DNA from: Calditrichales bacterium MX18-03
GTDB lineage: Bacteria; Bacillota; Clostridia; Lutisporales; Lutisporaceae
Assembly: GCA_021083345.1 (NCBI GenBank)
Contig: JAJGRE010000001.1
Location: forward strand, 1,655,774 to 1,719,773
DNA: 64,000 nt
Direction of reading: 5' to 3'
Every line of letters starts with the position of its first letter. Positions within the stretch are counted from its first letter, which is position 1. Below the pieces are notes generated by a model, which saw only the letters and a program-made list of their open reading frames with translations, searched no databases and was not told the origin of the DNA. A program made the translations under genes and the position numbers. This document shows, in pieces, positions 35,690 to 43,931 of the stretch.

Positions 35690-36095
35690 ATGTATCCATC
35701 CTTTCAATTGTGGTATTCAACTTTTTTGACATAAGGTTTCCACGATGCCGATAACTAGACCCTTTAAATCTTTTCAGATTAATTCGCTCCTTGTATGGGG
35801 CGATCTATGTGATATATTGTTGTCATAAGACTTGTCTGTTACCCGACGCACCCACAGATCCAAGCATGCAGAACTACCGCACCGGACTCTTCAATATATA
35901 CGCTTCAGAATTCCAAACAAAACATTCCCCTATTCTCGTCTGCTTGTAGGCTTTCCCTAAATTAGGTGCCTGGCTGTCAACTGATCAACTTATTACTATT
36001 TAGTGCCCCACACCGAACAAAAGAACATTCATTCTGTGTTATATATGCGCTTGTATTAATACAATTATATTCCATAAAATTACATCAGTAAACAA

Positions 36096-36128
36096 AATAA
36101 AGGACAGGTTCCATGCCTGTCCTTTATT
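36096..36128. terminator. Hairpin, likely terminator
   Basis: AATAAAGGACAGG pairs perfectly with CCTGTCCTTTATT; an A/T-rich tail follows on both strands. It lies about 170 bases beyond the reductase stop. Confidence 0.6.
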
Positions 36129-36175
36129 AATAAACTATTAATATATGCAGTTATTTCTAAAAATATGCAAGGGAA

Positions 36176-36223
36176 TACTGTGATACTCCCATATTACCCT
36201 TGAAATTTCCGATATTGGTTTTG
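36176..36223 (+). repeat. 48-bp repeat core R6
   Basis: Boxes ACTCCCAT and TTTCCGAT; ends TACTGTGAT and ATTGGTTTTG. The upstream flank TATATGCAGTTATT resembles that of R3. Confidence 0.7.
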
Positions 36224-36301
36224 ATATTGATAAACCTTTATCCCTTGATCATACCTAAAATTTCTATATGCCAGGCACAAGGTTTATTAGTCAGCCATCC
36301 C

Positions 36302-37075
36302 CTATCTATGCTTAACCATCTGTTGCCCTAAGAAATCACAAAAATAACCTACAGACTTTTTGATAAACCCTAGAGAAGCATCATAATAATAATCAGATTC
36401 AAACCAGCTTTTTTCTTTATAATAACGATAATCCCGATTCTTCTCATCCAGCATCAACTTCATACTTGTACGGGTCAGACGGAATATCATTAGCCTGAAG
36501 AAAGAAGGGGTTGGCGGCGTTTGACGCATGAGTTCCTTGTAAAATCTCATAGAAGTATTCTTGATTTCCTGCGATATCTTTCTCTGTTGGCGCTCTGTTC
36601 TGGGCTCTAACGTCCTTAGACTACATCCTCTTGCCATATGAAACCCAAAGTTCTCACCCACCATAGTCTCCAGGTACTTTAGGATAGAGGCTCCTCCGAA
36701 TATGCCGTAAGTAACAATAGCCGTGAAGGTCTTGCCAAAAAACCGCGGTCGGTGATGAACAAATGCTATCCGATCCAACAAGTTCTTCATGGGCGCCGTT
36801 ACCTGAAAGGAGTAATTGGGAGTGGCGAAAATCACTCCATCTGAATTATACAGCTTCTCAAGCAGTAAATCCCGGTCATCTTTCAAGGGGCAATATTCCT
36901 CTCCCTTATCAAAACATAAGCAACAACCACTGCAATATTCAAGGTGATAATCTTTTAAGAAAACATACTCGAAGTCAATTTCGCCATATGACTTTAAACT
37001 CTTTTCAAATTCTTGGACCGCTTGGTAAGTTGCCTGCTTTCGCGGACTCCCGATAAATGCAGTAACTTTTTTCAT
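36302..37075 (-). CDS. Flavodoxin-family NADPH-dependent FMN reductase
   Basis: Flavin oxidoreductase of 257 aa. The N terminus TAFIGSPRKQATYQAV binds FMN phosphate. CSGCCLCFDKGEEYC (about residues 53-67) is the cysteine segment of iron-sulfur flavoprotein-like reductases, and SDGVIFATPNYSFQVTAPMKNLLDR is the flavin-contact loop. The C-terminal 90 residues are an added domain. It starts two bases after the TetR stop, so it is coupled to and probably controlled by that regulator. A decayed paralog lies at 13369-13870. Confidence 0.87.
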   Translation of the reverse strand: MKKVTAFIGSPRKQATYQAVQEFEKSLKSYGEIDFEYVFLKDYHLEYCSGCCLCFDKGEEYCPLKDDRDLLLEKLYNSDGVIFATPNYSFQVTAPMKNLLDRIAFVHHRPRFFGKTFTAIVTYGIFGGASILKYLETMVGENFGFHMARGCSLRTLEPRTERQQRKISQEIKNTSMRFYKELMRQTPPTPSFFRLMIFRLTRTSMKLMLDEKNRDYRYYKEKSWFESDYYYDASLGFIKKSVGYFCDFLGQQMVKHR

Positions 37076-37077
37076 TT

Positions 37078-37695
37078 TTAGGCTCCCCCAATATTAACAT
37101 ATTCATTATTTTTATTCTGCTCTGCCACCCCGAACCAGTAGTCGTTCCAAAGCGACTCGATATATTCCTCCCCCAGTTGTTTTACGAGTATCCATGTCAA
37201 CGCCCCATCTCTAGTGCTTATAAAAGACCAGACCTTTTTCTCCGGATTGCTAGGGTGGATGGTCCCCTGCTGTATTCCTTCTGAAAAAATATCCTTCAAC
37301 CTTTGCCTGTAATACTCCGCAAGTTTCTCATACTTGGGTATGAAATGTTCTATCAATTCATCAGGTACAAATCGAATGCTTTGCATAGCAAAATTGATAA
37401 GTAGCGGATATCTCAAGTAATGAAGAATATACTCTTTAAAGATATAGTACAGCTTGTTCTGTATGTCCATGCTTTCCGAGGTCTCATATAAACGATCACT
37501 GAGCAGTTTAAAATCATGGATGAAATCTTCGGCAACAGCCAGAAACAGATCATCCTTTCCCGAGTAGTGCGAGTACAAGGATGCCTTAACTATGCCCACA
37601 GCATCTGCTATGTCGTTCATGGATGTTCCATAGTACCCTCTCTTGGAAAAAAGTGCAATAGCAACTTGTTTAATTCTTTCTTTAGTTGAAATAAT
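37078..37695 (-). CDS. TetR family regulator, apparently starting at ATT
   Basis: Regulator of 205 aa. The full helix-turn-helix (ALFSKRGYYGTSMNDIADAV then KASLYSHYSGKDDLF) is only obtained if translation begins upstream of the first ATG (37620). An in-frame TAA at 37699-37701 limits the start to one of three codons, AAG, ATT or ATT. GAGGAGGAG stands six bases before the ATT at 37695, which is ideal spacing. It is upstream of and coupled to the FMN reductase gene. Either a rare ATT start is used or the start codon has been lost by mutation. Confidence 0.8.
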   Translation of the reverse strand: MISTKERIKQVAIALFSKRGYYGTSMNDIADAVGIVKASLYSHYSGKDDLFLAVAEDFIHDFKLLSDRLYETSESMDIQNKLYYIFKEYILHYLRYPLLINFAMQSIRFVPDELIEHFIPKYEKLAEYYRQRLKDIFSEGIQQGTIHPSNPEKKVWSFISTRDGALTWILVKQLGEEYIESLWNDYWFGVAEQNKNNEYVNIGGA

Positions 37696-37904
37696 CTTTT
37701 ACTCCTCCTCTACTATCATTCGCTTCCGACCATTCGGTAGTTAAACTTTAGCATATACTCGACGCAATTGTCAACGATAAAATGCAAGGTACAGAACATA
37801 TTACTACAATAGATAGTAAGTCTACACAAAATAAAATAGGTACTTTTGAGTACCTATCTCCAGAATCTATTAGTATATGCACTTTTTAAAATTATATACA
37901 GGTT

Positions 37905-37952
37905 TACTGGGATGCTTGCATTTTACCTCGAAAAGCTTGCATATTGGTCCTG
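37905..37952 (+). repeat. 48-bp repeat core R7
   Basis: Both boxes GCTTGCAT; ends TACTGGGAT and ATTGGTCCTG. Flanks match R3 upstream (TACCTATCTCCAGAA) and R1/R5 downstream (AAGTTGATAGACTGCAC). Confidence 0.7.
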
Positions 37953-38023
37953 ATAGATAAAACAGAAGGACTCAATTGCATCTGCTTTTAATGAATAAGT
38001 TGATAAGTTGATAGACTGCACAC

Positions 38024-38131
38024 AACTTCCTGAAATCCTGGTCAGGGGAAGTCGAGATCCATCATCCTCATTTCGTACCCTTCATGGCTTCAGAACAGGT
38101 AATCGGTGAACACTGCGGTCACTTATTCTAA
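38024..38131 (+). pseudogene. Coding-like remnant, unrecognised
   Basis: A 35-codon plus-strand frame with protein-like composition (NFLKSWSGEVEIHHPHFVPF, ASEQVIGEHCGHLF) ends at TAA 38129. It directly follows the right end of repeat R7 and has no start codon. Probably the tail of a gene cut by the repeat; family not recognised. Confidence 0.25.
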
Positions 38132-38205
38132 TATTCTTGAAGTGATAAAATGTTTAAGCATAAGAGAAAGCCCGAAACATCGAGCTTTTAAATCCTCATA
38201 AAATA

Positions 38206-38409
38206 TCATTTCTTATTTATAAGTTTCTTTAGAGAATCTACGCCTTCCCTATCAAGAAGGGTTTGTAGGTGCATATCTGACCTTACACCGAAGTCAATGT
38301 TGTATTTGTTCTCAACAGTACCAACATGGGTGTCTCCTCTTTTTTGACGGAGCTCACCACCATCATTTCTTGTGCGATAACCTTTCATTCCTGGTGCATC
38401 TTTTGGCAT
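38206..38409 (-). CDS. Small hypothetical protein (67 aa)
   Basis: Soluble, charged 67-aa product with no family I recognise. AAAGGAGATCAC before the ATG supports it as a gene. It lies 17 bases downstream of the 54-aa basic protein gene and is read from the same promoter (38782-38810). The pattern of small charged proteins suggests a mobile-element passenger or a regulator pair. Confidence 0.55.
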   Translation of the reverse strand: MPKDAPGMKGYRTRNDGGELRQKRGDTHVGTVENKYNIDFGVRSDMHLQTLLDREGVDSLKKLINKK

Positions 38410-38426
38410 CTTAGTGATCTCCTTTC

Positions 38427-38591
38427 TTATTTCTTTTTCTTCTTAGTTGCTGTTTTTGTAGTCTTTGGTTTTGCGTTTACAAGAGCTGCTGCGGCCACTG
38501 ACTTTACTTTTTTAGGTGTAGCATCAGAACTCAACAACTTACCTGCCTTAGACGCAACTTTCTTAGTAGTTTTTATTATGTTCTTCGCCAT
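38427..38591 (-). CDS. Small lysine-rich protein (54 aa), histone-H1-like composition
   Basis: Very basic 54-aa product: alternating Lys, Ala, Val and Thr with a terminal KKKKK and no cysteine. The ATG at 38591 follows GGGAGGAAC; an ATG 18 bases upstream has no site. Composition resembles small nucleoid or RNA-binding peptides, though short basic frames can mislead. It is the first gene after a strong promoter with a palindrome at its start site. Confidence 0.55.
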   Translation of the reverse strand: MAKNIIKTTKKVASKAGKLLSSDATPKKVKSVAAAALVNAKPKTTKTATKKKKK

Positions 38592-38760
38592 AACAGTTCC
38601 TCCCTTCACTTTACGAGGCGTGGGAGCGCACTGGTGTTCTCTTGCAACATTATATTAATAATGTTATGCTTAGTTTGTGAGTTGCTCACACCAATACAAT
38701 GCCTTGAAGAATTGCCGTTCTTTCAGGGCATTTTCCCTTTGCTTCGCTATTTTGTTTTTG

Positions 38761-38810
38761 TTTGGCATTATTGCCAAATATAGTATAGGACTTGTATAGG
38801 TAATACTCAA
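38761..38810 (-). promoter_or_regulatory. Promoter with palindromic operator
   Basis: Minus strand: -35 TTGAGT (38805-38810), spacer 17, -10 TATACT (38782-38787). The perfect hairpin-palindrome TTTGGCATTATTGCCAAA (38761-38778) covers the expected transcription start. Confidence 0.5.
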
Positions 38811-38864
38811 TATACAGTATTTAACATTCATCATAAATACAACATATTGGTGTTTATCTCACAA

Positions 38865-39161
38865 TTATGTATCGATGTTTTCTCCCGAATCATTATCTTT
38901 AGGTTTCACAGTAATTTTGCCGTATATCTGATTTTTCTTTTTCTCTTTTCCTTGTTTAAAGTACTTTACTGTTATGTATGAACCCCCCGCTACAACTGCT
39001 GCTCCTAATGTATATACCACTCCCTTAATCAGCCCACTCTTTTCTCCACCATTGAACACATCGTCAAGTAGTTTCTCTGGCCCTCCATGTGCCTTTGCAA
39101 GCTCTGAAAGATTTTGATAAACCCAGTTTCCGTCTTGTGGTAATATTTCACTACCTTTCAT
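38865..39161 (-). CDS. Small membrane protein (98 aa)
   Basis: A 98-aa protein with one central transmembrane helix (about residues 47-66, VVYTLGAAVVAGGSYITVKY), a charged N-terminal domain and a basic C-terminal tail. Not a family I recognise. GAGGAGGGG stands before the ATG. It begins 29 bases after the stop of the 129-aa gene and shares its promoter. Confidence 0.55.
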   Translation of the reverse strand: MKGSEILPQDGNWVYQNLSELAKAHGGPEKLLDDVFNGGEKSGLIKGVVYTLGAAVVAGGSYITVKYFKQGKEKKKNQIYGKITVKPKDNDSGENIDT

Positions 39162-39190
39162 GATACCCCTCCTCTTAATCCCTAGTTATG

Positions 39191-39580
39191 CTATTTTTCT
39201 TCGAATATCTTATCACCCATAGCTGTTAACATACCCCCTATAAGTGCTACAGCCCCAATACATAGCCCTGAAAACAATGCTGATGTAATAGTATCTGGAA
39301 CAGATAGTTTTTTAAAGTAATCATTCAGCATTTCCTTCCATACCTTTTGTGGTTTCTTTATGTCTTTGACTTTAACTTTTTCTGCTAAGTTCTCACTAAT
39401 AAACTTAATTTTGTCAGCGTCTTTGAGTTTCATAAAATAGATCATGCTACTCTCCACAACTAAACTAACTGGAATTTCACTGGTTTTATACTGCTCTACA
39501 ATAAAGCTATTGACTCTTGCGCTTATCGGTGCCTTTTCAGCTATATCTGATAAGAGTTCTATCTCATTTTTTTCGCTCAT
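39191..39580 (-). CDS. Small membrane protein (129 aa)
   Basis: A 129-aa protein: helical soluble N-terminal 95 residues and one C-terminal hydrophobic helix (about 97-120, SALFSGLCIGAVALIGG) with a short tail, i.e. a tail-anchored layout. Family not recognised. AGGAGGAGAG precedes the ATG and a good promoter lies upstream. With the 98-aa gene it forms a pair of small membrane proteins; a two-component toxin, immunity or stress function is conceivable but not shown. Confidence 0.55.
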   Translation of the reverse strand: MSEKNEIELLSDIAEKAPISARVNSFIVEQYKTSEIPVSLVVESSMIYFMKLKDADKIKFISENLAEKVKVKDIKKPQKVWKEMLNDYFKKLSVPDTITSALFSGLCIGAVALIGGMLTAMGDKIFEEK

Positions 39581-39604
39581 GATAATCTCTCCTCCTTTAT
39601 GTAT

Positions 39605-39633
39605 ATATTAGTCGTTTTGGTAACACTTGTCAA
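39605..39633 (-). promoter_or_regulatory. Strong promoter of the two small membrane-protein genes
   Basis: Minus strand: TTGACA (39628-39633), 17-base spacer, TAATAT (39605-39610), followed by AAAGGAGGAGAG before the ATG at 39580. Confidence 0.6.
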
Positions 39634-39748
39634 CATTTTTGCATACATTATTATTTTTGGTATTACAAATTATGTTATCGTATTACAATGGTAGTGTCAA
39701 GAATCTTTCGCACATTTTTACGGATATCTCCAAGTAACTTCCGGCTCA

Positions 39749-40942
39749 TTATCCGACATCGTGCTGATCGGCAGCCAGATTTCCGCCTATTAGTAGGTTC
39801 ATATTAAGATAACGCTTTGTGCCCCAATTACTTGAGGCTACATGGCGCAGACGGGCACAGACAAGCATGAGCGCAGAGTTTCCATCAGGAAAGCTTCCGA
39901 CGACGCGGGTCCGGCGGCGGATCTCTTTCATGATCCGTTCAATTCCATTGTTCGTCCGGATCCTGATCCAATGCTCATTAGGGAAATGCATATAGGTAAG
40001 GGTTTCTTCTATGCTATTTTCAACCTTCTTTGCAGCCTCAGCCAGCTTCATACTGCGTAACTTTTCTGCAACTGCCGCAGCTTTTTCCCGCGCACTTTCC
40101 AAGTCTTCTTGGGCATGGATTGCCTTAAGCATTGCTGCTACATCCCGCATTTTACCATGAGGGACGACGGAAAATACATTCCGATAGAAATGGACGATGC
40201 AGCGCTGATATTTGGCTGCCGGAAATACTTCGCCGATGGTTTCAACCAAACCAATACATTTGTCACCGACAAAGAGCTGAGTACCGGAAAGGCCTCGCTC
40301 TTTAAGGTTTCTAAGAAATTGAAGCCAGCTGGCTTTATCCTCACGACCGCCTTCGGCAGCACCAATGATCTCTCTGAAGCCCTCATTATCAACAGCAATA
40401 GCTACGAGAATAGAAACGTTTTCTACTTCGCCGCCCCAGCATCTCTTCAGGAAGATGCCATCCAGATAGACATAAGGATAAGTAGCCAATAGCGGTCTGT
40501 TTCGCCAGGCTTCAATATGACTATATGCTTTCTTATTAAGCTCGCTGATAGTGCCAGGGGATACCTTGGTCCCCCATAGAGCTTCGGTAATATCTTCGAC
40601 TCTACGGACTGAAACGCCGGCAAGGTACATTTCTATCAATGCTTCTTCGATACTGCTTTCACGACGTTTATAGCGCTCGATGATGGCAGTTTCGAAGGGA
40701 AGATGCCGCAGCTTTGGCACTTTAAGATCAACCTCTCCTGCTTTAGTTAGGAGCTTACGATTGTAGTAGCCGGCTCTCGTGTCTTTTCGGGCTTCGGTAT
40801 GCTCATAGCGACTGGCATTGGTAAGCCTGTCCGCCTCCTGGTCGAGCAGGTTATTCAGGGTTTCCTCTACGGTGCCGCGCACCAATTCGCTAAGTTGGTT
40901 CTTTAACAGATTCTCATTCAGGTGTATAATGTTGTCAGACAC
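39749..40942 (-). CDS. IS256 family transposase
   Basis: Mutator-type DDE transposase of 397 aa, full length for the family. Acidic residues are in YVYLDGIFLK, LFVGDKCIGLVE and the C-terminal E of NGIERIMKEIRRR. The N-terminal helical DNA-binding half and the signature RCIVHFYRNV region are intact. It starts with GTG at 40942 after AGGAGGAA. Because all key residues and the target duplication are intact, it may still be active. Confidence 0.95.
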   Translation of the reverse strand: MSDNIIHLNENLLKNQLSELVRGTVEETLNNLLDQEADRLTNASRYEHTEARKDTRAGYYNRKLLTKAGEVDLKVPKLRHLPFETAIIERYKRRESSIEEALIEMYLAGVSVRRVEDITEALWGTKVSPGTISELNKKAYSHIEAWRNRPLLATYPYVYLDGIFLKRCWGGEVENVSILVAIAVDNEGFREIIGAAEGGREDKASWLQFLRNLKERGLSGTQLFVGDKCIGLVETIGEVFPAAKYQRCIVHFYRNVFSVVPHGKMRDVAAMLKAIHAQEDLESAREKAAAVAEKLRSMKLAEAAKKVENSIEETLTYMHFPNEHWIRIRTNNGIERIMKEIRRRTRVVGSFPDGNSALMLVCARLRHVASSNWGTKRYLNMNLLIGGNLAADQHDVG

Positions 40943-40986
40943 GGATATTCCTCCTTTAGTGTTGGATTTTTGTCTCGCAACTTAAA

Positions 40987-41122
40987 TTTACACTTGGAGT
41001 TATATCCGTGCAACTTTTTTGTTTTAAAATGTGCGCAATTTATTATACGTTATCTTTACACTTGGAGTTATATCCGTGCAACTTTTTTGTTTTAAAATGT
41101 GCGCAATTTATTATACGTTATC
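40987..41122. repeat. Tandem duplication of the IS right end (2 x 68 bp)
   Basis: Two copies of a 68-bp unit (40987-41054, 41055-41122), which I read as identical. The second ends exactly at the IS boundary. Each includes the terminal GTGCGCAATTTATTATACG region. Confidence 0.85.
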
Positions 41123-41212
41123 ATTACAATAATCCTCTTTGTCGCACTACCAGGTAGTGACACTGCCTTGGGGTAAGGTCAATCATATATGTGCCCTTCA
41201 ATATAAAATGCA

Positions 41213-41245
41213 AAAGAGCATATATGCAATTTGCAGATGCTCTTT
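41213..41245 (-). terminator. Terminator of the five-gene operon
   Basis: AAAGAGCAT pairs with ATGCTCTTT, followed on the minus strand by TTTTGCATTTT; located 43 bases after the last stop codon. Confidence 0.6.
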
Positions 41246-41287
41246 AACAATAAACTATCTATTTAATATGTAAGACTTCTTTTTAAT

Positions 41288-43033
41288 CTACCCATTAGAT
41301 TCTTTTCCACAGTTATTTATAATACTTAGTACACCAATACTCTTTCTTATTAATTCTTCAGATTCTATATAAATTTTCCCCATCTCTTCAATTGATAGTT
41401 CTTTATAGTTGCACATGCCAACTTTTTTCCCTTCATTGGTTTTACAATAAATTTCAATATTACTTTCTCTTTGATCTAGCTCCTGGACAATTTCTTTTAC
41501 AAGTTTGGTAACATAATCATAACTAACAATCTTTTTATCTATTGTATCATCTTTGATTTTTTGAACTATCAAATCACAATCGAGTTTATCACTATCTACA
41601 TATTTAGAAAAAATCTCTTTTATTAAGAATGCGGGATTATTTGAAAGTTTCCACTTCATCTCAATTTTGGGCAGATACTTTTGATTCTTTAGTGATTCTT
41701 TTACTTTGTTAAGTTCCTTCTGGCGGTATATAGCGTAAGTAGGATCAAGTAGAAAGACCTCAAGTTGTTTGTATAAGTCATATTCCAACTTGATAGTAAA
41801 ACCATGATCAATCTCTGTTATCGTAACTTCATCACAAACATCAATGTAGTTAATCTTCTTGTATTTTAATTGAGTAATCTTATCAAATGAGTTTCCACAC
41901 TCACCCTCACACTTATATTCTTTACCATCACTAGAGTATAATGCAGATAAACAACTATTACAAAGCATATAATTATGATTATCACCAATTGATAATGCAA
42001 ATCTTGACCATTCCTGTAAGTCATCACAAATTCTTAATATGTAGGAAATAGGGTCATCATAAAAAATCATCCTATCATCTTCATACTTATTTGTATGATT
42101 ATATATAGCTCTGGCTGAAATTTCAATTATGCATTTTTCTAATGATGAAAGATTATATATACTTCCAGAATTATAGAAGTTTAAGAGCAAGCATATTGCT
42201 GATAGTACCCCATGATCATCATTTTTGTATTTATGTTCTATCTGGCAATTATCTATAGTTCTAAACAGCAAGCTATCTGCAAGTATAGCTTTTATATCTA
42301 CAAAATCTGCCTTAATATTCGAATTTATCACTTTATAAAACGGTAAATATTTATATATTTGTGATGATACTCTTGAAAAATAAGCTAAGGGATACCCTAT
42401 ATCATGAAATATTGAAGATATAAATAATGATTTAAAAATTATATCTCTATAAAACACATCGGTATCAATATTCTCAATCTCTATACCTTTAAGTTCTATT
42501 TTAAAGCACTCAGCCTGGTATGCTACATATTTTGCAAATACAGTTTCTCTTTCTTTTATACACTTCATTATTTGTTTATCTATATTAAACTCGTATAAAA
42601 GTGTAAACCCTAAATAGGCATCTCTGAATTGATGCTTAAAATGGTCTCTATATCTCGTAGATGAGTTTTTTTCAAAATCAAACTCAAAGAACATTGACCA
42701 TTCGATATCACTATAATTTGTCGCAATAAGTCTTTCAATTCCATTTATTGCAAAAAAACTCTGAAAAACTCTTTGAAGATTATCAAACATGCATAGTTGT
42801 TCAGCCACTTCATGCTTATCATATAATAATTGAAGATTCTTAAAATGATTTGGTAAATTAATTATAGATTGAATATCAAAAACGTCTTTATTTAAGCAAA
42901 TTCTATAGTACTTTTTGATATTTTCATCATCAGCAGAATAATGTACTTTTTCATATAGATAATTTGAATTATTAGCAAGATCATCATAGAATTGATACAT
43001 ATTAGTATCATTTAAGTGTTTTTTATCACCCAT
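41288..43033 (-). CDS. HD-domain protein with embedded cysteine cluster (operon gene 5)
   Basis: A 581-aa protein, last gene of a five-gene operon. A predicted HD-type metal-dependent phosphohydrolase can be read: His in RDHFKHQFRD (about 130), the HD pair in SSIFHDIGYP (about 207), His in DDHGVLSAICLL (about 272) and Asp in ICDDLQEWS (about 340). A Cys cluster CNSC...CEGEC (about 360-385), probably zinc-binding, is inserted right after. The C-terminal 180 residues are unrecognised. HD enzymes hydrolyse nucleotides or cyclic nucleotides, so it could be an effector. It overlaps the ATPase gene by 8 bases. The family as a whole is not one I know. Confidence 0.7.
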   Translation of the reverse strand: MGDKKHLNDTNMYQFYDDLANNSNYLYEKVHYSADDENIKKYYRICLNKDVFDIQSIINLPNHFKNLQLLYDKHEVAEQLCMFDNLQRVFQSFFAINGIERLIATNYSDIEWSMFFEFDFEKNSSTRYRDHFKHQFRDAYLGFTLLYEFNIDKQIMKCIKERETVFAKYVAYQAECFKIELKGIEIENIDTDVFYRDIIFKSLFISSIFHDIGYPLAYFSRVSSQIYKYLPFYKVINSNIKADFVDIKAILADSLLFRTIDNCQIEHKYKNDDHGVLSAICLLLNFYNSGSIYNLSSLEKCIIEISARAIYNHTNKYEDDRMIFYDDPISYILRICDDLQEWSRFALSIGDNHNYMLCNSCLSALYSSDGKEYKCEGECGNSFDKITQLKYKKINYIDVCDEVTITEIDHGFTIKLEYDLYKQLEVFLLDPTYAIYRQKELNKVKESLKNQKYLPKIEMKWKLSNNPAFLIKEIFSKYVDSDKLDCDLIVQKIKDDTIDKKIVSYDYVTKLVKEIVQELDQRESNIEIYCKTNEGKKVGMCNYKELSIEEMGKIYIESEELIRKSIGVLSIINNCGKESNG

Positions 43034-43931
43034 TAGATTTAATCACCTCTTTGAAGTCACTATCTACTATAATATAAGGATCCGCATTGCTCTTTAGGGT
43101 GGCTCTTGTAGGATAAGCATTATTGGAATTAATTCTTTCAATATATTTATTATAATAGACCTTAACACTCTCGTTATCTTGACCCAATTCATCCTTTATT
43201 TTCTTCATAATATCATCTTTATAATTGCCACCCATAGTATTAACAACATTATGCACATCGTTTAATACTATGCCATACTTATTAGGTATTATACCCAATT
43301 TTAGGCAATTTCTTGCACTTTCAAGTGTTTTATTAACATGAGAAGAATCAAACGTAGTAATAAACAGTAATTCAATATTATAAATGCTATACAACTTTTT
43401 ATACAGTATACTCGTAAAATTATTAAAACCTGGAGAGCAATCAAAGATTAATAAACATTGTTGTTCTTCAGTAATTTCTTTTATCATTCTAAACAATGTA
43501 TCATTAAAAACTTCATCAAGTATCTCTGCGTTTCTTCTAGTGTTTAGCAAACCATTTGTATAATGATTTTTGCCACGAACACTGGGATCAATAGTCGAGG
43601 CTTTAAATTTATAATTATTACTTTCAAATTCAAAGTCAATGTCTTTTATTATTTTGCTTATTTCAGCAGCACTATTTTTGCTCATCAAATCACTATTATT
43701 CAGAAATTTAATAACATCATCTTTATCTTCACCATATAGTAAATAGTAAGTTCCACTACCTAGCAAATCAATATCAAAATAGTATATATTCGCATATTTT
43801 TGGAGGTCACTTAAATTAGGATTATCTAACGCTGCAGAAACACACAAACTCAGTGCTATTGTAGATTTTCCTGATCCCCCTTTAAATGAATTTACAAAAA
43901 TTATCTTGCTTTTATTTTTCTTATCCATCAA
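43026..43931 (-). CDS. ParA/MinD-like P-loop ATPase (operon gene 4)
   Basis: A 301-aa cytoplasmic ATPase of the SIMIBI class. The deviant Walker A motif is KGGSGKST (about residues 18-25), followed by YYFDIDLLGSG (Walker A' region) and LLIFDCSPGFNN (Walker B). ParA/MinD proteins dimerise on nucleotide and position or gate partners. No ParB or plasmid replication gene is nearby, so a partition role is unlikely. Start and stop overlap both neighbours (4 and 8 bases), which ties it to the operon function. Confidence 0.82.
   Translation of the reverse strand: MMDKKNKSKIIFVNSFKGGSGKSTIALSLCVSAALDNPNLSDLQKYANIYYFDIDLLGSGTYYLLYGEDKDDVIKFLNNSDLMSKNSAAEISKIIKDIDFEFESNNYKFKASTIDPSVRGKNHYTNGLLNTRRNAEILDEVFNDTLFRMIKEITEEQQCLLIFDCSPGFNNFTSILYKKLYSIYNIELLFITTFDSSHVNKTLESARNCLKLGIIPNKYGIVLNDVHNVVNTMGGNYKDDIMKKIKDELGQDNESVKVYYNKYIERINSNNAYPTRATLKSNADPYIIVDSDFKEVIKSNG

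Larger units (their letters stand above)
35690..36301. other. Gap of about 600 bases
   Basis: Holds an inverted copy of the repeat right end (GGTGCCTGGCTGTCAACTG, 35966-35984), a CCGAACAAAAGAAC piece also seen in R1, a terminator (36096-36128) and core R6 (36176-36223). No gene is seen. Confidence 0.55.
37696..38205. other. Gap of 510 bases
   Basis: Contains the tetR promoter on the minus strand (TTGACA about 37770, TAAAGT about 37746) with CCGACCATTCGG nearby, repeat R7 (37905-37952 core), and a short plus-strand coding-like remnant (38024-38131). Confidence 0.55.
39682..41130. mobile_element. IS256-family insertion sequence with 8-bp target duplication
   Basis: Element 39690-41122 (1433 bp) is flanked on both sides by ATTACAAT (39682-39689 and 41123-41130), an 8-bp target duplication. 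Ends are imperfect inverted repeats of about 30 bp that share GCACATTTT at the inner side. It carries one transposase gene. The right end is present twice in tandem (40987-41054 and 41055-41122, 68 bp each). The clear duplication argues for a recent insertion. Confidence 0.85.

Noticed and set aside
43026..43931. Plasmid partition locus (ParA)
   Set aside because: No ParB, parS-like repeats or replication initiator nearby; the gene overlaps neighbours of unrelated type.
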